This document shows positions 10,693-20,990 of a stretch of DNA of 61,324 bases, piece by piece. Source of the DNA: Caulobacter vibrioides (GTDB lineage Bacteria > Pseudomonadota > Alphaproteobacteria > Caulobacterales > Caulobacteraceae); the NCBI RefSeq assembly GCF_002858865.1, contig NZ_PJRR01000003.1, positions 1 to 61,324 on the forward strand, written 5' to 3'. Position numbers and translations under genes: made by a program. The notes below the pieces were generated by a model that did no database searches, had not been told where the DNA came from, and saw only the letters and a program-made list of their open reading frames with translations. The first letter of the stretch is position 1. Every line of letters begins with the position of its first letter.

Positions 10693-10727
10693 GGCGCGTC
10701 CTTCCCCCAAAGGACGCGCCGTTTTCT
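10693..10727 (+). terminator. Rho-independent terminator after TonB receptor
   Basis: An 11-bp stem GGCGCGTCCTT (10693-10703) pairs with AAGGACGCGCC (10710-10720), followed by GTTTTCTT. It lies between two convergent genes and serves the receptor on the plus strand. Confidence 0.88.
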
Positions 10728-10746
10728 TGTCCGGCGAGCGAGGAGG

Positions 10747-11862
10747 TTACAGCCAGTCCAGCAGGCTGGGCGGGCTCGCGAGCGAGCCGTCGGCGTTGAA
10801 CATCTGCGCCAGCTTTTCGCGTGAAGCCTGGAGGTCGGTCATCCGGGCATAGATCTCGGGCGTCCAGCCGCCGGCTTGCCGTTCCTCAACAGTCATGGCC
10901 GCATAGCGGGTGATCATCGCCTTGCCAAAGCCGCCCGCCTCCTCGGCGGTGGACTGGTAGCTGGCCTTGATGGCGGCGCTGTCGCGGGCGCGGATCTCGG
11001 CCTTGGCCTCCGCGATCTCGTGGGTCGAGAACTGGTCGTCCTTGTTGAGCGCGATGGCCGATAGCGAGCGATCGTCGAACCGCCGGAAATCGATCTCGCC
11101 GCTGTCCCGATCCTTGGCCGCCTCAGGCGCGAAGGCCAGCTCGTACTGCTTGTCCAGGGCCACGCGGACGTCGCCGGCGACCTTGCCGAAGTCGCGGGTC
11201 TTGGCGCCGGCGACGGCGCTGCCGATCTCTTTCATATAGGCCGCGACGCTGTCGTTCTCGATCCCCGCAGGCGCCAGGCCCGGGCGGGCGAGGGCCTGTT
11301 TGCGCCCTTCGATCAGCGCGTCGTGCTCGCGGCTCCAGGCGGCCGAGCTCTTTTCCTCGGGGCCCGCCGTATCCAGGTGATCCAGCGCCGCCTGATAGAG
11401 GCCCGCATAGTCGCCGGTCAGCCGCGCCTGGGCAGCGGGACCCGCAAGGACGGTGTCCTGCCGGGACTTCAGAGCGAGCGCCGCGACGACCTGCTGGTCG
11501 ATCGGAAACTGGTCGCCCTTGTTGCTGGCCACGGCGTGCAGTGTGCGCCGGTCCAGGGCCGACAGATCGATGGTGGCGTTTCCGTCCTTCAAGGCGCCGG
11601 TCGCCCCCGCCGCCTTGAGCCGCGCCGTGATCTGGGTCTTGGCCTCGGCGACCACGGCTTCGATCGCGCGGGAGTCGGTTTGCGCCTTCAGCGCGGCTTG
11701 CGCGGCGGGTGACAGGGTGACGTTCACCGCCGGGGTGTTGATCGTCTCGCTCTGGTCGCGGGTCTTGGCCTGGGCCGCCGCCTGACTGGCGCGCTGGGCC
11801 GCCGTCTGGCCTGCGGTGAGGCCTGGCGCATAGGTCGACGCATACGGATTGATCGTCGTCAT
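10747..11862 (-). CDS. Hypothetical protein with an internal duplication
   Basis: This 371-residue protein has no recognised domain. Residues 98-119 (IDLSALDRRTLHAVASNKGD...) and 257-278 (IDFRRFDDRSLSAIALNKDD...) are clearly two copies of one motif. Each is followed by a helical, charged segment, which suggests two tandem modules of about 150 residues. The N-terminus (MTTINPYASTYAPGL) and the Ala/Gln-rich stretch to residue 60 look disordered. It has no signal peptide or membrane segment. The acidic NKxDQF element might bind a metal, but that is a guess. It converges on the TonB receptor and stands alone. Confidence 0.8.
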   Translation of the reverse strand: MTTINPYASTYAPGLTAGQTAAQRASQAAAQAKTRDQSETINTPAVNVTLSPAAQAALKAQTDSRAIEAVVAEAKTQITARLKAAGATGALKDGNATIDLSALDRRTLHAVASNKGDQFPIDQQVVAALALKSRQDTVLAGPAAQARLTGDYAGLYQAALDHLDTAGPEEKSSAAWSREHDALIEGRKQALARPGLAPAGIENDSVAAYMKEIGSAVAGAKTRDFGKVAGDVRVALDKQYELAFAPEAAKDRDSGEIDFRRFDDRSLSAIALNKDDQFSTHEIAEAKAEIRARDSAAIKASYQSTAEEAGGFGKAMITRYAAMTVEERQAGGWTPEIYARMTDLQASREKLAQMFNADGSLASPPSLLDWL

Positions 11863-11962
11863 GTCGCGCGACTTCTAGCGAATCAAGGACTTAAGGGTAG
11901 CAGTCCTCGCCTGGCTTGGGCGCCCTATGGTTAATGGGTCGCACGCGGCGCTTGAAAAGTCC

Positions 11963-13189
11963 TTAGCTCAGGACGCCGGTCAGCAGCGGCCGAGCGAACA
12001 GGTCCGCAGCCTCCTCCCGCTGCAAGCCAGGAACCCAGGCCTCCAGAGAGGCGGCGGCGTTCAGCATCGAGTTGATCATGTGCGCGGCGATGCTGGCGTC
12101 GATCGCGCGGATCGATCCGTCCGCGACGCCATCGGAGATGATCGACGCAAAGCGTTGCCAGCCGCGCATGTAGCCGTCCGCCATGTCGCTGCGCAGCGGT
12201 TCGGGCAGGGCGCCCAGCGATGAGGCGCGCAGCAATGGGCCGTGTTCGGACAATTGGTAGCTGGTCAGGCCGGCGGCCGTCGAGACAAGCTGGGTCCAGC
12301 TGTCGGTCGGCAGGGCGCGGGCGTCGAGCTGGGAGCGACGCGTGACGGTGAAGGTGCGCTCGAAGCACTCGGCGACCAGGGCGTCCTTGTCGTCGTGGTG
12401 ATGGTAGAACGAGCCCTTGGTCACGTTGAGCGCCGCCGAGATGTCCTCGACCGAGGCCCCGCGATAGCCGCGCTGATTGATCAGGCGGGTCGCCGCCACC
12501 AGGAAGGTTTCGCGCCACTCCAGACCTTCGGGCGACAGCGGCGTCGGATCGGGCAGAGCGTGGGGATTCCAGTCGCGCTCCGCCGTCGGCAAGCCGTTCA
12601 GCAGGATGTCGCTCATCCGCTCGAGCACCCGCCCATAGTCCTCGACGTCATAGCGGCGCAGCCAGCGGCCGGACCAGAACACCTGCTCCATCAACAGATG
12701 GGTGCGCGCGTTGCGCTGACGCTTGTCGAGATGCGCCAGGGCGGGGTCGTCGAAGAAGCTGCGGACCCGCCGGAAGAGATCGTTGAACGCGCCGATGACC
12801 GAGCCCCGCAGAGGCTCCTTCAGCGCCTTGATCTCGGCGAAGCTGGTCAGCGGCGTAGCCTCGCCCAGCCGTACACGGCGGTTCAGGTCGAGATACAGAT
12901 CCAGGAACTTGATGATCCGCGCGGCGGGCGTCGCCTCGCCGGCGGCCTGCTCCACCATCGCTTCGAAGCGCTCAAGACCGCGCATGAAGCAGGCGGCGGC
13001 CAGATCGTCCTTCTTGCGATAGTAGTAGGTGACGCTGGTGGTGTTGAGGCCAACACTGGCGGCGACATCGGCCAGGGTCATGCCGCGTACGCCCTGACGG
13101 TTCAGGATCGCCGTGGCCGCCGCCAGGATCGTCTCCTTCTTCCGTGCGTAGCGCGCCGTGGCCGCTCCCGCGATCCGACCGTCGTCCAT
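11963..13189 (-). CDS. Transcriptional regulator with two fused TetR modules
   Basis: This 408-residue protein is about twice the usual TetR length. The first helix-turn-helix covers about residues 15-60 (ILAAATAILNRQGVRGMTLADVAASVGLNTTSVTYYYRKKDDL). The second, about residues 215-260, reads TFLVAATRLINQRGYRGASV with DISAALNVTKGSFYHHHDDK. Each is followed by its own helical ligand/dimer domain. A single chain could thus act as an internal pseudo-dimer. ATG at 13189 has GAAGG ahead of it; a TTG at 13198 is the alternative. No target gene is adjacent in an obvious operon, so its regulon is unknown. Confidence 0.88.
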   Translation of the reverse strand: MDDGRIAGAATARYARKKETILAAATAILNRQGVRGMTLADVAASVGLNTTSVTYYYRKKDDLAAACFMRGLERFEAMVEQAAGEATPAARIIKFLDLYLDLNRRVRLGEATPLTSFAEIKALKEPLRGSVIGAFNDLFRRVRSFFDDPALAHLDKRQRNARTHLLMEQVFWSGRWLRRYDVEDYGRVLERMSDILLNGLPTAERDWNPHALPDPTPLSPEGLEWRETFLVAATRLINQRGYRGASVEDISAALNVTKGSFYHHHDDKDALVAECFERTFTVTRRSQLDARALPTDSWTQLVSTAAGLTSYQLSEHGPLLRASSLGALPEPLRSDMADGYMRGWQRFASIISDGVADGSIRAIDASIAAHMINSMLNAAASLEAWVPGLQREEAADLFARPLLTGVLS

Positions 13190-13372
13190 CGCCTTCAAAT
13201 CCCTGGGGTCCCATCATGACCGACGGTCGCGCCGGTCATCAGACTCTCGTGTCCAATCTAGGCGTCCATCGGGCCGGCTTAAAGGCCGATGACGTCCGTT
13301 GCAGGACGATAGCGCCTGCCTACAGCCCCGTTTTGTCAGGATTGTTGCAAGCCCGGCGTCTTTTGGGCGGGC

Positions 13373-15301
13373 TTAGGAGGCCTTGCGCTGGCGCGAAGGG
13401 TCCAGGGTCAGGGCGGCGGCGATGGCCTGGGTCAGGGCCAAGGGCGAAAGCGGCTTGGCGATCGCGCCATCCATCCCCGCGGCGAGGTAGCTCGCCTGCT
13501 GATGCGCCATGGCGTTGGCGGTCATGGCCAGGATCGGCGCGGCGCCTGCGGGGTTGTTGAACGCACGGATGCGATGGGTGGCCTCGACGCCGTCCATGAC
13601 CGGCATCTGGATGTCCATGAGGATCAGGTCGAAGCCCTGTCGCGCCGCCGTAACGCCCTGTGCGCCATCCTCGGCGGTGGTCACGCGGGCGCCCAAGGCC
13701 TCGAGCATGCGTGTGGCGATCAGCCGGTTGGTCGCGTTGTCCTCGACCAGCAGGACGTGCAGCCCGTCGAACAGAGGGCCGTCGGCCAGCGTCTCCTGCG
13801 TGTCCGGGCGCGCACAGGCCTGGGTCTCAACCTCCAGCCAGAAGGTCGAACCCTTGCCCAGTTGGCTCTCGAAGCCGACCTCGCCGCCCATCAACTCGGC
13901 GAGCCGCCGGCAGATGGCCAGGCCCAGACCCGAGCCGCCGAAGCGGCGGGTCGTCGAACCGTCGCCCTGACGGAAGCGCTCGAACAGGCGCGCTCCGGCT
14001 TCCTCGCCGATGCCCACGCCGGTGTCGTCGATCTCGAAGCGCAGGCGCAAGCGCGCGCCATCAGGGCTGTCGATCCGTCGCCCCGAAAGCCGCGCGACGA
14101 CGCCGCCCTCCAGGGTGAACTTCACCGCATTGCCGATCAGATTGAACAGCGCCTGGCGCAGCCGCAGCGGGTCGGTCGCCACCCAGCCGAGGTCGTCCGA
14201 GGCCTCCACCCGCAGATAAAGCCCCTTGGCCTCGGCCTGGGCGCGCAGCATGTCGGCCACGCCCCGAAGCAGCTCGGCGGGACAGATGGGCTCGGCGGAC
14301 AGCTCGAGCTTGCCGGCCTCGATCTTGGAAAAGTCGATGATGTCGTTGAGAAGCTCGGACAACATCTCGCCGCAGCCCAGCGCCTCTGTCAGCAGGCGTC
14401 GTCCGTCGTCCGAGAGCTTCTCGGTCTTCAGCAGGTGCAGCACGCCCAGCACGCCGTTCATGGGCGTCCGGATCTCGTGGCTCATATTGGCCAGGAACTG
14501 GGACTTGGTCTCGGCGGCGGCCAGGGCGGCGTCGCGTGCGGCGACCAGCTCGGTGACGTTCTGCGTGATGCCGATGACGTCATAGGTGTCGGGGCTGGAT
14601 CCGCGCACGCCGCGCCAGGCCACGTGCAGGTGGATCCAGTCGTCGGCGCCGGGGTCGAGATAGCGGTAGTCGATCTCCACATGCTCGCCGGTCTGCAGGG
14701 TTCGCGAGAACGCCTGCCAAACCCGGGCGCTGTCCTCGGGATGGATCGACTGGGTCATCTCGGCGACGGTCATGGTCCGCGCGCCGCCCTCCGGGGCGCT
14801 GGGCGTCGGGATGTCCTGATCGAACGCATAGACGCCCCTGCGGGGATTGAACCGCCAGACATAGACGCCGGCGGCGTTGCGCAGAAGTTCGTTTGAACGC
14901 TCGGCCTGCAGGCGGGCGGCCTCGCGGGCCCGGTCCTCGCTGATGTCCTGAAAGACGATCAACTGGCCGCCGCCTTCCAGGATGGTCGACTGGGTGCGAA
15001 CCCACAGCCAGCCGCCGCCCTTTCGCGCCAGCCGATTTTCGCTGTGGGCGTGACCCACGGTCTTCAGCGTGTGACCGGCGGCGGTCAGAACCTCGGTGTC
15101 ATGCAGATGAAAGAAGTCGCGGATTTCGCGGCCCAGCGTGTCCTCGGCGGCCCAGCCTGTCAGTTGGCTCCAGGCGGGATTGGCGCGGATGATCCGGCTG
15201 TCGCGCAGCACAACGAACATGTCGAGGCTGTTCTGGAAGAACCAGTCAGCCGCAGCGGCTTCGATTCTGGCGCCGGCCTTTGTATCCAAGCGCTTGCCCA
15301 T
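13373..15301 (-). CDS. PAS-containing hybrid histidine kinase with receiver domain
   Basis: This 642-residue soluble hybrid kinase has two PAS/PAC modules (about residues 15-140 and 160-270) and a HisKA box with FLANMSHEIRTPMNGVLGVL. The HATPase has N-box FNLIGNAVKFT, G1 DDTGVGIG and G2 GSGLGLAICRRLAELMGG. A C-terminal receiver has the phospho-aspartate in LILMDIQMPVMDG and the lysine in AIAKPLSP. It lacks membrane helices, so it probably senses a cytoplasmic or redox/light signal through PAS. The start at 15301 is preceded by GAAGCGGG; an in-frame extension of 31 residues upstream has no ribosome binding site. Confidence 0.9.
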   Translation of the reverse strand: MGKRLDTKAGARIEAAAADWFFQNSLDMFVVLRDSRIIRANPAWSQLTGWAAEDTLGREIRDFFHLHDTEVLTAAGHTLKTVGHAHSENRLARKGGGWLWVRTQSTILEGGGQLIVFQDISEDRAREAARLQAERSNELLRNAAGVYVWRFNPRRGVYAFDQDIPTPSAPEGGARTMTVAEMTQSIHPEDSARVWQAFSRTLQTGEHVEIDYRYLDPGADDWIHLHVAWRGVRGSSPDTYDVIGITQNVTELVAARDAALAAAETKSQFLANMSHEIRTPMNGVLGVLHLLKTEKLSDDGRRLLTEALGCGEMLSELLNDIIDFSKIEAGKLELSAEPICPAELLRGVADMLRAQAEAKGLYLRVEASDDLGWVATDPLRLRQALFNLIGNAVKFTLEGGVVARLSGRRIDSPDGARLRLRFEIDDTGVGIGEEAGARLFERFRQGDGSTTRRFGGSGLGLAICRRLAELMGGEVGFESQLGKGSTFWLEVETQACARPDTQETLADGPLFDGLHVLLVEDNATNRLIATRMLEALGARVTTAEDGAQGVTAARQGFDLILMDIQMPVMDGVEATHRIRAFNNPAGAAPILAMTANAMAHQQASYLAAGMDGAIAKPLSPLALTQAIAAALTLDPSRQRKAS

Positions 15302-15425
15302 CCCGCTTCGCTCGTCTTCAATCGATGATGCGCAGGGTTGGGTAAAGTTTACGTTGCGGCATATCGCCTCGGCGCGAGTCCTGGTCCGAGCCAATCAAGA
15401 CGTCAATAAAGGGGAGAGCAGGACA

Positions 15426-16652
15426 ATGAGCACGCCGGAAGCCGTAGGACTATCGTCCGAGCGCCTGAAGCGCATCGATAGCTTCATCCAGGCCAAGTAC
15501 ATCGATACCGGAAAACTGCCCTGCGCCCTGACCCAAGTCTGGCGGCGTGGACAGCTGGCCCATACCTCGGTGCTGGGCAGCGCCGATGTCGAGCGCGGCA
15601 AGCCGCTGAAGGCCGACAGCCTGTTCCGCATCTATTCGATGACCAAGCCTATCACCAGCGTCGCCTTCATGATGCTGGTCGAGGAGGGGCTGGCTTCGCT
15701 GGACGACCCGGTGCACCGCTTCATCCCGGCGTGGCGGGATATCGGCGTGTTTCAGGCCGGGGTGGCCGGTGCGTTCCAGACGACCCGCACCAAGGAGCCG
15801 ATGCGCACCATCGACCTGCTGCGCCACACCTCGGGCCTGACCTACGGCTTCCAGCAGCGGACCAATGTCGACGCGGCCTATCGCAAGCTGAAGCTGGACG
15901 GCGTCGACAGCGAGGGCGGCTTGAAGACCTTCGTCGAGACCCTCGGGACGGTGCCGCTGGAGTTCTCGCCCGGCGAGGCCTGGAACTACTCGGTCGCGAC
16001 GGATGTGCTCGGCTATCTGGTCGAGGTGATCTCGGGCATGCCGTTCGACGTGTTCCTGAAGACCCGGATCTTCGATCCGCTGAAGATGGTCGATACCGGC
16101 TTCTTCGTGCCGGAAGGCCAGCGTGAGCGCTTTACCGCCTGTTACGCCCTAACGCCCTCGGGCAAGGTGGTGTTGCAGGACGATCCCGAGAAGAGCCGGT
16201 ACCTGTCCGACCCCTCGGTGAAGTCGGGCGGCGGCGGTCTGGTCTCGACGGCCGACGACTACATGCGCTTCTGCCGCATGCTGCTGAACGGCGGCGAGCT
16301 GGACGGCGTGCGCCTGCTCAGCCCCAAGACGATCAAGCTGATGACCATGAACCACATCCCGGGCGGTCAGGAACTGGTTCAGGCGTCCAAGTCGCTGTTC
16401 AGCGAGGCGGTGTTCGAGGGGCTGGGCTTTGGCCTGGGCTTCGCCATGACCATCGATCAGGCGCGGACCAAGAACCTGGGGTCTCTGGGAGAGTACTTCT
16501 GGGGTGGCATGGCCTCGACGGCGTTCTGGATCGATCCGGTCGAGGATCTGGCGGTGGTCTTCATGACCCAACTGATGCCCTCGACCTCGTACCCGATCCG
16601 CCGGGAGCTGCGGACGCTGGTCTATTCGAGCTTCACCGAAAGCGCTGGATAG
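15426..16652 (+). CDS. Serine hydrolase, class C beta-lactamase / EstB-type esterase family
   Basis: The 408-residue protein has the SxxK nucleophile motif S71-M-T-K74 (FRIYSMTKPITS) and the second motif Y188-S-V (AWNYSVATD). A late WGGMASTAFW element sits where beta-lactamases carry KTG. Tyr-Ser-Val rather than Tyr-x-Asn, and the absence of a signal peptide, favour an EstB-like cytoplasmic esterase over a periplasmic beta-lactamase. The strong GGGGAGAGCAGG before ATG 15426 fixes the start. It is divergent from the hybrid kinase. Confidence 0.88.
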   Translation: MSTPEAVGLSSERLKRIDSFIQAKYIDTGKLPCALTQVWRRGQLAHTSVLGSADVERGKPLKADSLFRIYSMTKPITSVAFMMLVEEGLASLDDPVHRFIPAWRDIGVFQAGVAGAFQTTRTKEPMRTIDLLRHTSGLTYGFQQRTNVDAAYRKLKLDGVDSEGGLKTFVETLGTVPLEFSPGEAWNYSVATDVLGYLVEVISGMPFDVFLKTRIFDPLKMVDTGFFVPEGQRERFTACYALTPSGKVVLQDDPEKSRYLSDPSVKSGGGGLVSTADDYMRFCRMLLNGGELDGVRLLSPKTIKLMTMNHIPGGQELVQASKSLFSEAVFEGLGFGLGFAMTIDQARTKNLGSLGEYFWGGMASTAFWIDPVEDLAVVFMTQLMPSTSYPIRRELRTLVYSSFTESAG

Positions 16653-16675
16653 GCGCTTTATCACGGATAAGAAAA

Positions 16676-16700
16676 CGGCGCGGGAGAGGCTCCCGCGCCG
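16676..16700. terminator. Hairpin after the serine hydrolase gene
   Basis: CGGCGCGGGAG / CTCCCGCGCCG forms a near-perfect stem. On the plus strand the following bases (AGTTGCGCTTT) make a weak U-tract. On the minus strand the stem is followed by TTTTCTTAT, a much better tract, so it resembles a terminator pointing left although no minus-strand gene lies to its right. Confidence 0.55.
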
Positions 16701-17073
16701 AGTTGCGCTTTACCAAAGTCCGACGCATTGCGAGCAATACGTCACGCTCGCGAAATCCACCGACTTCGAAACGTCAGGACGCGTGCAAGGCGCATCCAAA
16801 GCCCATGAATTCCCGCGAACGTCCTCCCCGGCGCGGATCATTTTCTCTGCATTTCAGGTAGCTGCAGTGTCGGTCAGCCCACCGACGCCCCCTCCACCTC
16901 GCAGATGATCTCGGCCGAACTTCTGATTTCGAATTTGGAGTATGGCTTTGTGGCCGTCAACTGGCGGCGCCCGCGAAATGGGCGCCGTCGCGTAGGTCTG
17001 GACATCCGCGACGGAGCATGCACGCTGCTGTCAAACAACCGTTCAAACCAAGAAAACAAGGGTGGAAGCCGCC
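16701..17073. other. Intergenic leader upstream of the beta-oxidation gene
   Basis: This gap of about 370 bp should hold the promoter of the fatty-acid oxidation gene. A hairpin CGGCGCCC (16965-16972) / GGGCGCCG (16980-16987) is visible 87 bases before the start codon and could be part of the transcribed leader. A 61-codon minus-strand frame at 16874-17059 has no support as a gene. Confidence 0.5.
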
Positions 17074-19152
<2,079 letters not shown>

Positions 19153-19178
19153 TCGCGGTCTTCTAGCTTCAAAATAAG

Positions 19179-19282
19179 CGTGTCATCCCGGCCGCAGCGT
19201 AGCGGAGAGCCGGGACCCAGGGGCCGCCGCATCGCGCTTGGCCCCTGGGTCCCGGGTCGGCTTCGTCGCCCGGGATGACGCG
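19179..19282. repeat. Palindromic intergenic repeat, family A
   Basis: The outer arms CGTGTCATCCCGG (19179-19191) and CCGGGATGACGCG (19270-19282) match at 12 of 13 positions. An inner perfect 15-bp pair lies at 19210-19224 and 19241-19255 (CCGGGACCCAGGGGC and its complement). The whole unit folds into one long imperfect hairpin. It fills the gap between the beta-oxidation gene and the acyl-CoA ligase and ends 27 bases before the ligase start, so it lies in that gene's leader. It resembles dispersed REP-like palindromes of alphaproteobacterial genomes. Confidence 0.85.
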
Positions 19283-19309
19283 GGTTTTTGCGTTTTTGAG
19301 GAAGAGTGC

Positions 19310-20863
19310 ATGACCCTCGCCGCCATGATCGCCGCCGACTACGGGACCATCGGTGACATCCTGCGCGAGCGGGCCCGGGAAAATCCCGATCGTCTGGCGG
19401 TGGTCATGGAGACGGGCGAGGGCGTCACCTACGCCCAGTTCGACGCGCTGGTCGACCGGGTGGCAGCCGCCCTTCAACGCGATGGCGTGGCGCCGGGCGA
19501 GGCCGTTGCGGTCTGCGCCCTGTCGTCCATTCCCTATGCGGCGCTGTTCCTGGGCGCCCTGCGGGCCGGGGTCGCGGTGGCCCCAATAGCGCCGTCATCG
19601 ACGCCGGAGTCGATCGCCGGCATGGTCGCCGACTGCGGCGCCAAGCTGTTCTTTCTGGACGCCGGCGTCGCCGAGGCCCAGAAGCCCGCGCCGGTTCCCG
19701 TCCGCCCGATCGCCCTGGACGGCTCTTCCGCCGGCCAAGCCTTCGACGCCTGGCTGGCGCCCGAGGACGCGACGCCCGCACCCATCGAGATCGGCCCCAA
19801 GCACCCGTTCAACATCATCTATTCCAGCGGCACGACCGGCACGCCCAAGGGCATCATCCAGTCGCACGGCATGCGCTGGAAGCACATCTTTGTGGGCGAC
19901 GCGATCGGCTATGGCCACACGCCGGTCAGCCTGTTGTCGACGCCGCTCTATTCGAACACCACGCTGGTCTGCTTCTTCCCGACCCTGGCGGGCGGCGGCA
20001 CCGTGGTGCTGATGAAGAAGTTCGACGTGGTGCGTTATCTGGAGTTGGCCGCCAAGCACCGCATCACCCACACCATGCTGGTGCCGGTGCAGTACCGCCG
20101 GCTGATGGAGCACCCGGACTTCGACCGCTACGATCTTTCGTCCACGCGGATGAAGTTCTGCACCAGCGCCCCGTTCGCCGCCGACCTCAAGGCTCAGGTT
20201 CTCAAGCGCTGGCCCGGCGGCCTGGTCGAGTATTTCGGCATGACCGAAGGCGGCGGCACCTGCATCCTGATGGCCCACGAGCATCCGGACAAACTGCACA
20301 CGGTCGGCCGTCCGGCGCCCGGCCACGACATCCGGCTGGTGGACGAGGACGGCCGGCAGGTCGGGCCCGGTGTGGTCGGCGAGATCGTCGGCCGGTCGGC
20401 CAGCATGATGAACGGCTACCACGGCCGTCCCGACAAGACCGCCGAGGCGACCTGGGTCTCGCCCGAGGGCTGGACCTTCATCCGCACCGGCGATGTCGGC
20501 CGGTTCGACGAGGAAGGCTTCCTCACCCTGATGGATCGCAAGAAGGACATGATCATCAGCGGCGGGTTCAACATCTATCCGTCCGACCTGGAGGCCGTGC
20601 TGGTCCAGCACCCGGCGGTGGTTGAGGCGGCGGTGGTCGGCGTGCCCTCCGACGCGTGGGGCGAGACGCCGGTGGCCTTTGTCGCGCTGAAGAGCAGCCA
20701 GGTCGCCGAGGCCGACGCCATCAAGACCTTCGTCAACGGTCAGGTCGGCAAGACCCAGAGACTCGCCGAGGTCGTCGTCGTGGACAGTTTGCCGCGCAGC
20801 CACATCGGTAAGGTCCTGAAGCGCGAACTGCGCGACTCATGGCAAAACTCGCCCAGTCAGTAA
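19310..20863 (+). CDS. Acyl-CoA synthetase / AMP-dependent ligase
   Basis: This 517-residue ANL-superfamily enzyme has the P-loop-like A3 motif YSSGTTGTPKG, an A5 motif YFGMTEGG, A7 WTFIRTGDVG, A8 DRKKDMIISGGFNIYPSDLE and the A10 lysine in SHIGKVLKRELR. It activates a fatty or other carboxylic acid to its CoA thioester via an acyl-adenylate. Proximity to the beta-oxidation enzyme suggests a fatty-acid substrate. ATG 19310 follows GAGGAAGAG; a longer in-frame extension runs back into the palindromic repeat and is not coding. Confidence 0.93.
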   Translation: MTLAAMIAADYGTIGDILRERARENPDRLAVVMETGEGVTYAQFDALVDRVAAALQRDGVAPGEAVAVCALSSIPYAALFLGALRAGVAVAPIAPSSTPESIAGMVADCGAKLFFLDAGVAEAQKPAPVPVRPIALDGSSAGQAFDAWLAPEDATPAPIEIGPKHPFNIIYSSGTTGTPKGIIQSHGMRWKHIFVGDAIGYGHTPVSLLSTPLYSNTTLVCFFPTLAGGGTVVLMKKFDVVRYLELAAKHRITHTMLVPVQYRRLMEHPDFDRYDLSSTRMKFCTSAPFAADLKAQVLKRWPGGLVEYFGMTEGGGTCILMAHEHPDKLHTVGRPAPGHDIRLVDEDGRQVGPGVVGEIVGRSASMMNGYHGRPDKTAEATWVSPEGWTFIRTGDVGRFDEEGFLTLMDRKKDMIISGGFNIYPSDLEAVLVQHPAVVEAAVVGVPSDAWGETPVAFVALKSSQVAEADAIKTFVNGQVGKTQRLAEVVVVDSLPRSHIGKVLKRELRDSWQNSPSQ

Positions 20864-20990
20864 GCTTGTGCGGCGCTTCTTGCCGCGACCGCGCGCCGCA
20901 TTAGGGCGAGCGGAATCGATGAATACGGTTGCTTAACCAAATGGTGCGGCCATCAGGTCGCCCGGTTCGTCGTGGATTGCGTTCAAGCTC

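Noticed and set aside
15426..16652. Beta-lactamase as the target of the BlaI/M56 system
   Set aside because: The genes are 40 kb apart, the hydrolase lacks a signal peptide and looks esterase-like, and no TACA-N2-TGTA site was noticed before it.
16874..17059. 61-codon minus-strand frame before the beta-oxidation gene
   Set aside because: No ribosome binding site, no family resemblance, and it occupies the expected promoter of the beta-oxidation gene.
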